Shown here: piece after piece, positions 34,711-44,800 of the stretch
How positions within the stretch are numbered: position 1 is the stretch's first letter
How the letters are laid out: each line of letters begins with the position of its first letter
Assembly (NCBI RefSeq): GCF_021401135.1
Contig: NZ_JACBFO010000003.1
Span: 653,485 to 717,484 of the forward strand
Length of the DNA stretch: 64,000 nt
Direction of reading: 5' to 3'
DNA from: Azonexus sp. R2A61
GTDB taxonomy: Bacteria; Pseudomonadota; Gammaproteobacteria; Burkholderiales; Rhodocyclaceae
The notes under the pieces: generated by a model
The model's input: the letters and a program-made list of their open reading frames with translations, nothing else
Told to the model about the DNA's origin: nothing
The model's database searches: none
Made by a program: the position numbers and the translations under genes

Positions 34711-35694
34711 TCAGGCATTCACGTTAACCACAACCCGTCCCCGAACTTGGCCGTCCAACAGTCTGGTAGCCATGGGAATTGCTTCCGAAAGAGCAATTTC
34801 TTTGGTGATTAGATTCAGTTTGGAGATATCCAAATCTGTCCCCAGACGCTGCCAAGCAATTAGGCGTTCTGAGCGAGGACACATGACGCTATCAATCCCG
34901 ACTAGCGCCACCCCGCGCAGGATGAAAGGGGCGACCGTCGCGGGAAAATCCATTCCACCCGCCAAACCACAGGCGGTCACGATTCCGCGATACTTGGTTG
35001 TAGCGCAGACATTGGCCAAAGTATGACTGCCGATAACATCAATGGCTCCGGCCCAGCGTTCTCGGCCAAGTGGTTTGCCGGCAGAGGAAAACGCTGAGCG
35101 CTCCAGAACCTCACTGGCGCCAAGACTTTTAATGTATTCACTTTCCGCCATGCGTCCCGTCACGCCAACAACGGTATAGCCAAGCTTCGAAAGGATGGAT
35201 ACGGCAACACTACCAACACCTCCGGCAGCCCCTGTAACCAGAATTTCGCCATGCTCTGGAGTGACACCGTGGCGCTCAAGAGCAAGAACACACAACATCG
35301 CCGTATAGCCTGCGGTACCTATAGCCATGGCTTGCTGAGGGGCAAATTGGGGCGGCAAGGGAACCAGCCACTCTCCTTTCAAGCGCGCCTTTTGGGCTAA
35401 GCCACCCCAATGGCCTTCGCCGACTCCCCAACCGTTCAGCAACACTGCATCGCCGACCTTGTACGACGGATCGCTGCTCTCCTCGATAGTACCGACCAAA
35501 TCGACGCCAGGAACCATAGGGAACTTGCGAACTACCGGGCCTCTCCCTGTTATTGCGAGGCCATCTTTGTAGTTGAGGGTCGAGTGACTGACGCGCACAG
35601 TCACGTCGCCTTCCGGAAGCTGCGATTCATCAAGATCCTTGACGCTTGCACGGTAGCTTGCTTCGTCCTTCTCAATAACGATTGCTTTAAACAT
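34711..35694 (-). CDS. acuI: Zinc-independent MDR oxidoreductase, AcuI/YhdH type
   Basis: 327 residues. Medium-chain reductase of the acrylyl-CoA reductase (AcuI/YhdH) group: [18 protein letters not shown] near 40, [11 protein letters not shown], and the NADPH motif [14 protein letters not shown] at about 153. No zinc ligands. Likely reduces an electrophilic enoyl compound (acrylyl-CoA in characterised members). AAGGAG lies eight bases before the start. Single-gene unit by spacing. Confidence 0.85.
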   Translation of the reverse strand: MFKAIVIEKDEASYRASVKDLDESQLPEGDVTVRVSHSTLNYKDGLAITGRGPVVRKFPMVPGVDLVGTIEESSDPSYKVGDAVLLNGWGVGEGHWGGLAQKARLKGEWLVPLPPQFAPQQAMAIGTAGYTAMLCVLALERHGVTPEHGEILVTGAAGGVGSVAVSILSKLGYTVVGVTGRMAESEYIKSLGASEVLERSAFSSAGKPLGRERWAGAIDVIGSHTLANVCATTKYRGIVTACGLAGGMDFPATVAPFILRGVALVGIDSVMCPRSERLIAWQRLGTDLDISKLNLITKEIALSEAIPMATRLLDGQVRGRVVVNVNA

Positions 35695-35832
35695 TTAGTA
35701 CTCCTTGAAAAATTAGACTGAGCATTACCGGCTGTTTAACGCGGCAATAACGTCTGAAGATGAGTAATACAGAGGGGCCTTTTTCTGGCTTGCATCTATC
35801 TGTTCCGGGGCGATTCATGTTGCCAGCCAGGC

Positions 35833-36840
35833 TCAGGCAATAATCCGGGGGGCACTACCCACGGCCCAGGAAACAGGTGTTCTCGCCGGTGCTGATGAAT
35901 CCAGGTTGCTGGCGGTATCGAGGCGGTTTATTTGCTCAATTGAAAGTTCAAGCGACAGGGCGCCAAGGTTGTCGTTCAGTTGTGTCAACGAGCGTGGTCC
36001 GATGATCGGAACCGCACCATGAGTGCCGGCCCAAGCAATTGCGACTTGACCGGGACTAGCGCTCAGTTCGCTCGCAACAGCAATGACTGTGTCGAGGATC
36101 TGCGTGCGCTGTGCTGAGTTCTCCGGCTGAAATACCTTGCCACCGAAACCTTCAGCTCGACCTTTCTCGCCACGCCGGTATTTCCCGGTCAGCATGCCGC
36201 CACCCAATGGTGACCAAGTCATGATACCCAGGCCTAGCGCGTACGTTGCCGGGAATAAGTCGGCTTCCGGCTCGCGGTGGACCAGGCTGTGCTCGAACTG
36301 CGCGGCGGCAATGGGAACTGCGCGAGTCATTTCCGCCAGGGTCACAGCGCGGGCGAGCCGCCAAGCAGAAAAATTCGAGAGACCGGCGTAGAGAATCTTT
36401 CCCGCACGGGCCAGGTCCTCGAATCCGCGGACGATTTCTTCTGCTGGCGTGACGCCATCTGGATGATGCACCCAGAAGATGTCGATCCGATCTGTTTTTA
36501 GGCGCTTAAGGCTTGCTTCAAGGGAGGCCACCAGGGCTTTGCGGCTATTGCCTGTGACCAATTGGTTGGTGTTAGGCGCCGCGCCATTGGAGAATTTCGT
36601 GGCGAGAACAAAATCGTCGCGGCGTCCTTCGAACAAGGCACCTAGCATTTCCTCGGATTGTCCAAACTGGTAGGTATCCGCCGTATCGATAAAATTGCCG
36701 CCAGCTTCAGCATAGGTGTTGAAGATCGCTTTACCGGTATCGGTATCTGATCCGTAGCCCCAGCCGGTGCCGAAATTTCCGGTACCGAGTGCCACTTGAG
36801 AAACCTTAAGGCCAGTCTTGCCAAACAAAGCGTATTTCAT
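35833..36840 (-). CDS. Aldo/keto reductase
   Basis: 335 residues, (alpha/beta)8 NADPH-dependent aldo/keto reductase. The catalytic tetrad is visible: D in FIDTADTY, Y in the same motif, K in LATKFSN, H in WVHHPDG. The ATG at 36840 has GGAG eight bases upstream; the frame remains open to 36903. Probably reduces aldehydes or ketones; exact substrate unknown. Confidence 0.88.
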   Translation of the reverse strand: MKYALFGKTGLKVSQVALGTGNFGTGWGYGSDTDTGKAIFNTYAEAGGNFIDTADTYQFGQSEEMLGALFEGRRDDFVLATKFSNGAAPNTNQLVTGNSRKALVASLEASLKRLKTDRIDIFWVHHPDGVTPAEEIVRGFEDLARAGKILYAGLSNFSAWRLARAVTLAEMTRAVPIAAAQFEHSLVHREPEADLFPATYALGLGIMTWSPLGGGMLTGKYRRGEKGRAEGFGGKVFQPENSAQRTQILDTVIAVASELSASPGQVAIAWAGTHGAVPIIGPRSLTQLNDNLGALSLELSIEQINRLDTASNLDSSAPARTPVSWAVGSAPRIIA

Positions 36841-36939
36841 AGGGAACTCCATTGATTGAATCGCTAAGGTGTTGTTAGGTTTTATTGATGCCGTGCCGAG
36901 CACTCGGGTAACACTGTAGGCACGGCATGCGATAACTGA

Positions 36940-38007
36940 TTAATAGTCGGTGTAGCCCTTTTCTCCGGGCGTATAGAAAGTTGAGAAGTCCGGCTCAATC
37001 AATTCCTGGCCCAATTTAAGTTTGGCTACAAGATCGGGATTCGAGATAAACGGGCGACCAAAAGCGACGAGATCGCCACGCTGCGCATCGAGATCTGCAT
37101 CTGCACGGGCTGCGTCGTAACCCCCGGAAAGAATGTATTTCCCCTTGAATGCACCACGGATTCGGGCTTTCAATGCCGGGCTGACTTCCGGTGCTCCCAT
37201 CGCGCTGTGATCCACGACGTGGATATAGAGCAGGTCGAGTGCATTCAACTCGTCGACCAAGCGCAGGTACAGGGTGTCCATCTCGGCATCCGGCACTTGG
37301 GCGTTGAACACGCCATACGGCGAGATGCGCATGCCAACGCGATCAGCGCCGATGGCGAGAACGGTCGCTTTTGCGACTTCAACGGCAAAACGGATGCGGT
37401 TTTCAACCGTGCCGCCCCAGCGGTCATTACGTTGATTGGAGGCCGTGTTGAGGAACTGGTCGATCAGATAGCCGTTCGCTGCATGCAATTCGACGCCATC
37501 GAAACCGGCGTGGATGGCCAGTTTGGCCGCAGTCGCATATTCGGCAATGCTTTGAGCAATGTCGGCCTCGCTCATTTCACGGGGGATGGGATGTGGTTGC
37601 ATGCCATCGGTGTCAGTCCATGTCTCGCCGGGAACGGCAATTGCCGAGGGAGCAATGACGCTAGCGCCGACCGGCAGGTTGGCGGGATGGCCGACCCGTC
37701 CGGTATGCATCAGTTGCACAAAAATCCGGCCGCCGACCTGATGGACGCCATCTGTCACGCGTCGCCAGCCCTGAACCTGTTCTTGGTTGAAGAGTCCGGG
37801 AATGCGTGGGTAACCCAGGCCGTTGGGCGATGGCGAGGTGCCTTCGGTAATGATCAGTCCGGCATCCGCGCGAAGTCGGTAATACTGCTCCATCAGGGCA
37901 TTGGGCAGGTTCCCAATAGCGCGGCTACGCGTTAGCGGCGCCATGACGATACGGTTCTTCAGCGGCAGCCTGCCGAGTTGGGTCGGGGTGAATAGTGCGC
38001 TGCTCAT
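36940..38007 (-). CDS. nemA: Old yellow enzyme / N-ethylmaleimide reductase-like
   Basis: 355 residues, FMN-dependent alkene reductase of the OYE family. N-terminal LFTPTQLGRLPLKNRIVMAPLTRSRA, substrate-binding H-x-x-N in VELHAANGYLIDQFL (about 182), and the terminal YTPGEKGYTDY segment all match NemA-type enzymes. Reduces activated double bonds, maleimides and nitro compounds. AGGAG is present upstream. Such genes are commonly induced by electrophiles. Confidence 0.9.
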   Translation of the reverse strand: MSSALFTPTQLGRLPLKNRIVMAPLTRSRAIGNLPNALMEQYYRLRADAGLIITEGTSPSPNGLGYPRIPGLFNQEQVQGWRRVTDGVHQVGGRIFVQLMHTGRVGHPANLPVGASVIAPSAIAVPGETWTDTDGMQPHPIPREMSEADIAQSIAEYATAAKLAIHAGFDGVELHAANGYLIDQFLNTASNQRNDRWGGTVENRIRFAVEVAKATVLAIGADRVGMRISPYGVFNAQVPDAEMDTLYLRLVDELNALDLLYIHVVDHSAMGAPEVSPALKARIRGAFKGKYILSGGYDAARADADLDAQRGDLVAFGRPFISNPDLVAKLKLGQELIEPDFSTFYTPGEKGYTDY

Positions 38008-38056
38008 AAAAGTCTCCTGATTGTTGAATTCACATCAAGTCAAATGAAACAATTAT

Positions 38057-38845
38057 TTAGGCTTGTGACCGATAGCGCTCAGCTGCATGGGCTTGGCGAA
38101 GGTCCGACATCAGCCCCTGGCGTGCCCCATCCAGCGCATCCCAGCGTTCAGCAACGTGCAGCGGCGGGATGGTGACCAGTTCGCGGCGGTCGAAGCCGAC
38201 CAGTGCCGCATCGACCAGTTCCTCCACTTCCATCACCTCGGGCAGGGTGTTGACGTCCACGCCGGCCCGTTCCCAGATCTCGGTACGGGTCGCCGCCGGC
38301 AGCACGGCTTGAACGTAAACGCCCTTGGGCGCCAGTTCGACATTGAGTCCCTGCGACAGGAAGAGCACGAAGGCCTTGCTGGCGCCGTAGATCGACATGC
38401 CGAATTCGGGCGCGAAACCGACCACCGAGCCGATATTGACGATAGCACCGCTGCCGGATTGAGCCAGGCGCGGCGCGACCGCTGCAGCGAGCCGGGTTGG
38501 CGCCGTGGTGTTGAGCGTGATCAGGCTTTCGATCTCCTCGGCAGTCTGGTCAGCGAAGGCGCCTGCCTGAGCCTTACCGGCGTTGTTGATCAGGATGCCG
38601 ATCCGGGCGTCGTCGCGCAGACGGCTTTCGATCACGGACAGGTCGTCGGACTTGGTCAGGTCGGCCGGCAATACGTCGACGGCCACCTTGCATTCCGCGC
38701 GCAGGCGGGCGGCCAGGGCTTCGAGGCGCGCCTTGTCGCGCGCCACGAGGACGAGGTCGTGGCCGCGGCGGGCGAAGCGTTCGGCGTAGGTGGCGCCGAT
38801 GCCGCTGGATGCGCCGGTGATGAGGACGGTGGGAAGGGTTTGCAT
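38057..38845 (-). CDS. Short-chain dehydrogenase/reductase
   Basis: 262 residues. Classical SDR: TGASSGIG (about 10), NNAG (about 90), catalytic S in NIGSVVG and Y-x-x-x-K in YGASK (about 155). The ATG at 38845 has AAGGA upstream; an in-frame start at 38884 overlaps the previous gene. Follows the MDR gene at 38877 and hydrolase at 39935 as one operon. Confidence 0.87.
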   Translation of the reverse strand: MQTLPTVLITGASSGIGATYAERFARRGHDLVLVARDKARLEALAARLRAECKVAVDVLPADLTKSDDLSVIESRLRDDARIGILINNAGKAQAGAFADQTAEEIESLITLNTTAPTRLAAAVAPRLAQSGSGAIVNIGSVVGFAPEFGMSIYGASKAFVLFLSQGLNVELAPKGVYVQAVLPAATRTEIWERAGVDVNTLPEVMEVEELVDAALVGFDRRELVTIPPLHVAERWDALDGARQGLMSDLRQAHAAERYRSQA

Positions 38846-38876
38846 AGTTGTTTTCCTTGCTTGGGGTGGTTGGGGG

Positions 38877-39911
38877 TCAAACATCGAGGGGCGGTTGATT
38901 CATCCTGACGACGACCTTGCCCTTGGCGCGGCCCTGGGCCAGGTAGTCGAGGGCATCCTTGGCCTGCTCGAAAGGAAACACCTTGTCGATCATGGGGCGG
39001 ATGCGCTCCGTTTCGAGCAGCTTGCTGATCTCGGCAAGTTGGGCGCCATCGGGGCGCACGAAGAGGAAGGAGTAGGCGACGTCCTGCTTCTTCGCCAGGC
39101 GCATGATCTTGCGGCTCATCAAGCCGAAGACGAACTTGATGACGAAGTTCAGGCCTCGCGCCCGCGCGAACGCGGCGTCGAGCGGCCCGACGAGCGAGAC
39201 GATCCGGCCACCCGGCTTGAGGATGCCGATGGATTTTTCAATCTCTTTCCCCCTGAGGGTGCCCAGCGCCGCATCGTAGCCGCGCAGCACTTGCGCGAAT
39301 TCCTGCCGCTTGTAATCGACCACTTCGTCCGCACCCAGCGCGCGGACCATTGCGACATTGCCGGTGCTGGTGGTGGTGCCAACCTTGGCGCCCAGCTGCT
39401 TGGCCAACTGGATCGCAAAGCTGCCGATGCCGCCGGCGCCGGCCGGAATGAACAGTTTCTGGCCGAACCGCAGGTCGAGACGTTCCTTCAGCGCCTGCCA
39501 GGAGGTCAGGCCGACCATGGGAATCGAGGCGGCCTGAACGAAATCCAGATTGGCCGGCTTCAACGCGGCAGCGTGCTCCGGCACGACGGCGAATTCGGCG
39601 ATGGCACCGATGCCGAGATCGAAAATGTTGGCGTAGATGGCGTCGCCCGGCTTGAAGCGCGTTACGCCGCTGCCGACTTCAACCACGATACCGGCCAGAT
39701 CGCTGCCGAGCGTCGCCGGCAACTGGAAATGCAAGACAGGCTTGAACATCCCGGTCGGGATCATGTTGTCGACCGGATTCACGCCGGCTGCATACACCTG
39801 GACCAGCAGTTCGTTGGCCTTCGGCGTCGGCCGGGGAATATTGGCAAAGCCGATGTCGGGCGACTTGCCGTAGCGTTTGAAGGTGAGGGCTTTCATGATT
39901 TGGGTTTTCAT
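38877..39911 (-). CDS. Zinc-independent MDR quinone-oxidoreductase-like protein
   Basis: 344 residues. Medium-chain reductase with GroES-like N-terminal domain (TLGSDLAGIVVEVG) and NADPH motif AGAGGIGSFAIQLAK at about 155. Lacks the catalytic zinc ligands. A second ATG 15 bases in (39896) could be the true start. In operon with the hydrolase upstream and SDR downstream. Confidence 0.85.
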   Translation of the reverse strand: MKTQIMKALTFKRYGKSPDIGFANIPRPTPKANELLVQVYAAGVNPVDNMIPTGMFKPVLHFQLPATLGSDLAGIVVEVGSGVTRFKPGDAIYANIFDLGIGAIAEFAVVPEHAAALKPANLDFVQAASIPMVGLTSWQALKERLDLRFGQKLFIPAGAGGIGSFAIQLAKQLGAKVGTTTSTGNVAMVRALGADEVVDYKRQEFAQVLRGYDAALGTLRGKEIEKSIGILKPGGRIVSLVGPLDAAFARARGLNFVIKFVFGLMSRKIMRLAKKQDVAYSFLFVRPDGAQLAEISKLLETERIRPMIDKVFPFEQAKDALDYLAQGRAKGKVVVRMNQPPLDV

Positions 39912-39934
39912 CTTGGGCTTTCGTTCTTGTCCGA

Positions 39935-40774
39935 TCAGTTGGCGAGGAAATCCAGAACCTCGGAAACAAAGGCCTGGTGATGCTGAAAGACGCCGCCGTG
40001 TCCGGAATCCGGATAGATAGTCAGGCGGGCGTTGGGCAGGCGGCGCGCCATGTCGGCCGAGAGGCGGCTGGCAACCATGAGGTCGTGGTCGCCATTGGCG
40101 ACGAGAACCGGGTGGTTGATACGCGAGAGATCGTCGGGTTCGCTAAGGCCGGCGGTTTTGATGGCCGCCAGCTGGGCGCGCCGGGCCTGCAGGGAAATGG
40201 GCTGGTCGCGTTCATGGGTCCGCTCCTTAAGCGCGGCGAAGTAAGCTTTCGCGGCGAGCTTGCCTTCCGGCGTGCGGGGGAAGAACAGGAAGTTCCTGGC
40301 GTCGCTCCAGGTCAGCGCGGACTTGAGGTAAGCCAGGGCAGCAACCTTGTTGATCTCCTCGATCCCGCCGCCACCTTTCGGGCCTGTTCCGGCGAGGATC
40401 ATCCTGCGCACGAGCCCGGGGGCCTGCAGGGCAACCATTTGCGCTACACCGCCGCCCAGCGAGAATCCGAGCAGATCGACCTGCTGGTACCCCAAGGCTC
40501 GAATGAAGGCGATAGCGTCCCGCCCCATCTCTTCGACGGTATTGGGTACCAGGCCGCCCGAGCCGCCAACGCCGCGGTTGTCGAAAGCGATGACCCGACG
40601 CTGCGCTGCGATGCCGTCGATGACCCGCGGGTCCCAGTCATCGAGGACGGCCATCAGGTGGTGCAGAAAAACCACCGGCACGCCGGAACTCTTGCCTAGT
40701 TCCCGGTAGACGAAAGGCACGCCATCCACGTCAATGCTGCGGGTCGGTACGTCTTTCCATTTCACACTACTCAT
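39935..40774 (-). CDS. Alpha/beta-fold hydrolase
   Basis: 279 residues. The nucleophile elbow is GFSLGGG (about 103), the acid is probably D in ANGDHDLMV and the His is in SGHGG. Fold and length fit esterase/haloperoxidase-like hydrolases. AGAGGAGCG precedes the ATG at 40774. First gene of the operon that diverges from the HxlR regulator; carries the operator repeats upstream. Confidence 0.87.
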   Translation of the reverse strand: MSSVKWKDVPTRSIDVDGVPFVYRELGKSSGVPVVFLHHLMAVLDDWDPRVIDGIAAQRRVIAFDNRGVGGSGGLVPNTVEEMGRDAIAFIRALGYQQVDLLGFSLGGGVAQMVALQAPGLVRRMILAGTGPKGGGGIEEINKVAALAYLKSALTWSDARNFLFFPRTPEGKLAAKAYFAALKERTHERDQPISLQARRAQLAAIKTAGLSEPDDLSRINHPVLVANGDHDLMVASRLSADMARRLPNARLTIYPDSGHGGVFQHHQAFVSEVLDFLAN

Positions 40775-40853
40775 TTTTCGCTCCTCTAAGTCGGCGGAGA
40801 AATCGTTCATCAATCCACGCGCCAGATCGCTGGATCGGCGGGGGTTAAAGTGT

Positions 40854-40892
40854 TACTATCAAATTGAAACGGACGATACTATTAATTTGAAA
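40854..40892. promoter_or_regulatory. Putative HxlR operators (two direct repeats)
   Basis: TACTATCAAATTGAAA (40854-40869) and TACTATTAATTTGAAA (40877-40892) repeat with a 23-base period, about two helical turns, between the divergent hydrolase and hxlR genes. Suits a dimeric winged-helix regulator acting on both promoters. Confidence 0.5.
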
Positions 40893-40913
40893 GTAAGTCA
40901 CTACTAAAACAGT

Positions 40914-41357
40914 ATGAACGACGAAAATATTTCCAAAGACGTATGCCCGATCGCCCGCAGCCTGACTTTTGCGGGGGATGCGTGGAGCCTGCTGATCCTG
41001 CGCGACGCCCATGCCGGCCTGACGCGCTTCGACCAATTCCGGAAAAGCCTAGGTATCGCGCCAACGATGCTGACCCGCCGGCTGGCGACCTTGACCGAGG
41101 AGGGCTTACTGGAGAAACAGCGCTACTCGGAACATCCACCACGCGAGGAATATCTGCTGACTGCAGCCGGTCGCGATTTTCTGCCGGTGCTGTTCATGAT
41201 CGGTGCCTGGGGGCGTCAATACCGAGGCGGCGGCAATCTGGTTCGTTTTTTTGACGCCGAAAATGGAACTGAGATCAAGGCAGTGGCGGTCGATGAAGTC
41301 ACCGGAGCGAAGATCGGGACTCGCCCGATACGCACGGTCATGCCTAATGAAAGTTGA
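40914..41357 (+). CDS. HxlR-family transcriptional regulator
   Basis: 147 residues with a winged helix-turn-helix of the HxlR type (CPIARSLTFAGDAWSLLILRDA, then IAPTMLTRRLATLTEEGLLEKQ). A Cys near the N terminus (C11) could sense electrophiles, as in several HxlR-type quinone or aldehyde sensors; this is an inference. Divergent from the hydrolase-MDR-SDR operon. Confidence 0.87.
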   Translation: MNDENISKDVCPIARSLTFAGDAWSLLILRDAHAGLTRFDQFRKSLGIAPTMLTRRLATLTEEGLLEKQRYSEHPPREEYLLTAAGRDFLPVLFMIGAWGRQYRGGGNLVRFFDAENGTEIKAVAVDEVTGAKIGTRPIRTVMPNES

Positions 41358-41835
41358 GTGATGATTTGAAGGGGCAGATGACCATTGACTGAGTCAGTAC
41401 ATCGCCCTTGCTCGACGCATTTCCGGTTGCAAACAGCCGGTATGCGATCTAGAACAGCCATTGTTTATTGAGTGCGCCAATGGCAGCTATGGCCGAACTC
41501 CTGACCTACTGGGGGTAATGTCAAACGAGATAGGGTAGGAACCTCGATGGTCGCTGATGGAGGGGAAATTTTAAACAAAGGCGTAACGGAACTCTGTGCT
41601 GTCGTCGACGAACATATGTAGGCGATGTATGCTTATGCCATGGTTGATTTCCTCGTCGATAAAGGCATGCTTCGAGACCTCGCAAAAGCCATCTATTGGT
41701 TTTTAGCGCGGGGACATTCTGTCTTTCTGAGTTTTGAGCGCCGGGGAGTGCTGCAATGAGGATGTCGTCGCCCCGCTTGCTGGATCAGCTAGACACCTCT
41801 TGGGATTTGTTCGATGTATTCGAGCAAGCGGGCGA
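41358..41835. other. Intergenic stretch between cargo blocks
   Basis: Holds the right copy of GCGATCTAGAACAGCCATT (41444-41462), boundary motif C (41516) and a 44-codon open frame (41625-41758) preceded in frame by 24 codons and a TAG. The small frame has no ribosome site and may be a gene remnant. No other gene is convincing. Confidence 0.45.
41516..41541 (+). repeat. Cargo-boundary motif, copy C
   Basis: TAATGTCAAACGAGATAGGG followed by TAGGAA, closest in sequence to copy D. Lies between the redox block and the helicase-nuclease block. Confidence 0.5.
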
Positions 41836-44800
41836 ATGACCCAAAAGCCATCTCGGACCGCAGCAGCGATTTTTCTCAAGGGCTTCAAGGAACCCTATTT
41901 ACGCTCGAATGACCGGCCGTTCATCAAACTCTTGAACTGGTACACGGGCATCGGAAAGACTTACAACGCTGCAGCCTTCAGCATCGAGCTATTCCTCAAG
42001 TGTGACGTCATCCCCGTCTTCATTGCGCCACTGCAATCGCTGGTTTCTCAGTTCAATAGCGAAATACGTCAGCATGAGCAGGCCAGGAACTACGCCGACG
42101 ATCTTGAACGGGCGGTGTTCGAGTATGGTGCGGACATCCCAGTCTATCGGCTGTACTCGATTGATTACCACGTCAACGACCGTACCTTCTTCAGCGCTTG
42201 TCTTGCGCTGGTGCGCTGGTTCGACCGCCACCCCAAAGTTGTCGCGAAGATGGAGCGCTCGCCCAAGCACGCGGACACCGAGAAAAGCATCCGCAGCCGC
42301 ATTCAGGAACTGCGCGCCAAAGCGGCTTCGTGCGAGCAGTCCAATTTTCTCGGAATGTCCACTGCGGACGATACTTACGAGGATACAAGAGCGGCGTATT
42401 TGAAGTCGGCAAGACAAGCCCGCAGTCTCGCCGACAGGTTCGTCTGGAAGCTGATTCAGTTGGATGTAGAAAGCCGGTCCGCCGATCGTGACGAAGATCG
42501 GCACATGCAGGCTCGAGAGGTTGCGGAACTCGTGAGACGCCTTCACCCGCTCCAGGCCTTTCTTGATGCGCCAGGCATCGTTGTCAGCACGGCTTCCAAG
42601 GCGCAGGTGGCACACAAGGTCTTTGCGGCTGATGGGAAGGGTGGCTTCAAACAGCACGACTGGGAAAACCTGCCGCTGTTCCTGGAGGAGCTCAATCGAG
42701 ACGGGAGTGCCCTTGGTCTGCTGGTGTCCCGGTGTCCAGATTCCGCTCGCGTTGTTACGTTCGTCGATGAGGAGGAAGACTCCTACTGGTATTTGTTCGA
42801 ACAGCGCAAGTCGGTGGTGAACTCCGGAGGCCGGAATGACCTGAATCTAGTCATTACGGAGTTTTTCCAATACTTCGACCTGAAGTGGCCGATGGCTTTC
42901 GAGCGCCTTGAGCGGTCTGGCCCACGGCGAGAGCTGGCGTACAAGGTATACAACCACCTGGAGGACTTCGCTCGTATCAGCAAAGGCCTTGAGGATGAGT
43001 TCAAGCTGGAAGCCGAACGCACAAAGGCATCGTTCATCCTGCCGCAGCGCAGGGTGGAGCTTTTGCGTACCAAGCTATTTGAACTGTCCCCGATCGCCGC
43101 GAATCATTTTACCGACGAGGAGTTGTTGCAGGTTCTCACGCAGCTTCATGAGCGTAATGATGCCCATGCGGACTTTAAGCGGTTTCGTCAAAAAGCTCGG
43201 GTCCTCCAGCGGATTCGCTCGTACGTGCAGGATATTAGGCAGCCCGGTCAGGGTACCGATTACGATGTTTTCGTGAATTTGCACGACCTCGTAGTGAATA
43301 AGAAATTCTTCACCATGAGTCGTTCGACGTACGGCGAGGTCTTGGACCAGCCCGGACAAACCTTTTTCACCGAGTCAGCCAGCGTGATGGATACCGAATT
43401 CCTGCGCCAGGTACAACTCATGAAAGACACGGCGCATCAGACCATCCGCTTGCTGTACCACGATGGCAACATCCCCGAAGGGGCGTATAGCCTGTACGAC
43501 TACCTTCGCTTGGTGATCTTTATGGCGCGCGTTTTGGCGGTGACCAGTGGAGAGGATGCCATCGAGATGTCCAAGGTGGACCAAGAGCGCTACCCTAGCC
43601 TGGACAAGTTCCGCTCAGATGTGCGCCGGCTATTCGACGGCAAGACCGCTTCCGAGGGGCTGGAGACCGAGGTGAGCGATAAGGAATTGCTCACGGACTC
43701 ATTTTTGTTCGAACACACCAAGTCCGTTGTGACGCTGGAGGAGAGCCGCAACCAGGCCGAGGAGTACAACAAGGAGGCGGACATCTGCCTCACCCTGACC
43801 ATTACCTCCCTACGTGCCACACCCGAGGAGGACATTGTTCGAGCCCTCGGACGAACGAACGGCGTATACCTGATGAGCGCCACTGGCGGTTTGGATTCCG
43901 CCTCGTCGGGTGCCTTCAACACGAAACACCTACGCCGCTATTTGGAAGAGCGCGGTGGCCATTTCTCAGAGATGGGAGACGACGAACTGGAGGTGGTTGG
44001 CGCCCAGGCACTGGAGTTCCTGAAGAAGAGGGAGCGGAAGGTCGTAATCCTCGACGACGAAGACCCAGCACCCACGTTCGAGACTTCGACGGCATTCAAA
44101 GGATTGTACCAACTGTTTGATGATGCTCGCCCAAAGAAGGGCGAATCCGGCTACGGGCCGTTGAATAGACACAAACGGCACGAACTGCAGGGCTTGGTCG
44201 CCAGCCTGGACAAACTTATGGCAACTAGCATTCGCTCGGGCCTCGTTCTGTGCCAGACCACCCAACATGTGAAGAAATGCCTGATTCGCTTGGCCAACTC
44301 TTCGCTGGGGCTAGTCACGCAGAAAGACACTACGGGCGACTATTTCGTAGTGAAGCCGCGGGCTGTACCGACTTATCACGAATTTGGGGAGGCCGAAGAA
44401 GTTCATATTGTTCTGTACTCGGCGGAACGCTTCCGAAAAAAGGACCGCACCAAAACAGGCGCAACTGAAGAGGACGACGACAAGGGGCAGTTCAATAAGG
44501 AATTGGAGGATGCGCTGGATATCAGCCGCAAGAAGGTACTGCTTTGGACGGCATATGCGTCGGCCTCTCGCGGTATCAACTTCCTGACCAAGCAGCACGG
44601 AACTGAGCGCGATTTCGAACTGTTCTGCCTGCTCAATGACCCTTACTACACGCGGCATACTCGACCTGGCTCAAGCGGCTTCTCGATGGAGATGTTCCAG
44701 AGCTTCGCGCAGGTACTGCGAGATGACGTTCCAGAGTGGGCGGCCATGTCCAAGGGCGATCTGCTGTTCGAGTATTCGCGCAATCGCTGGAAACGTCTGC

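Noticed and set aside
41547..41758. 70-codon frame with an internal TAG before the helicase gene
   Set aside because: No ribosome site and no recognisable family; at best a gene remnant.
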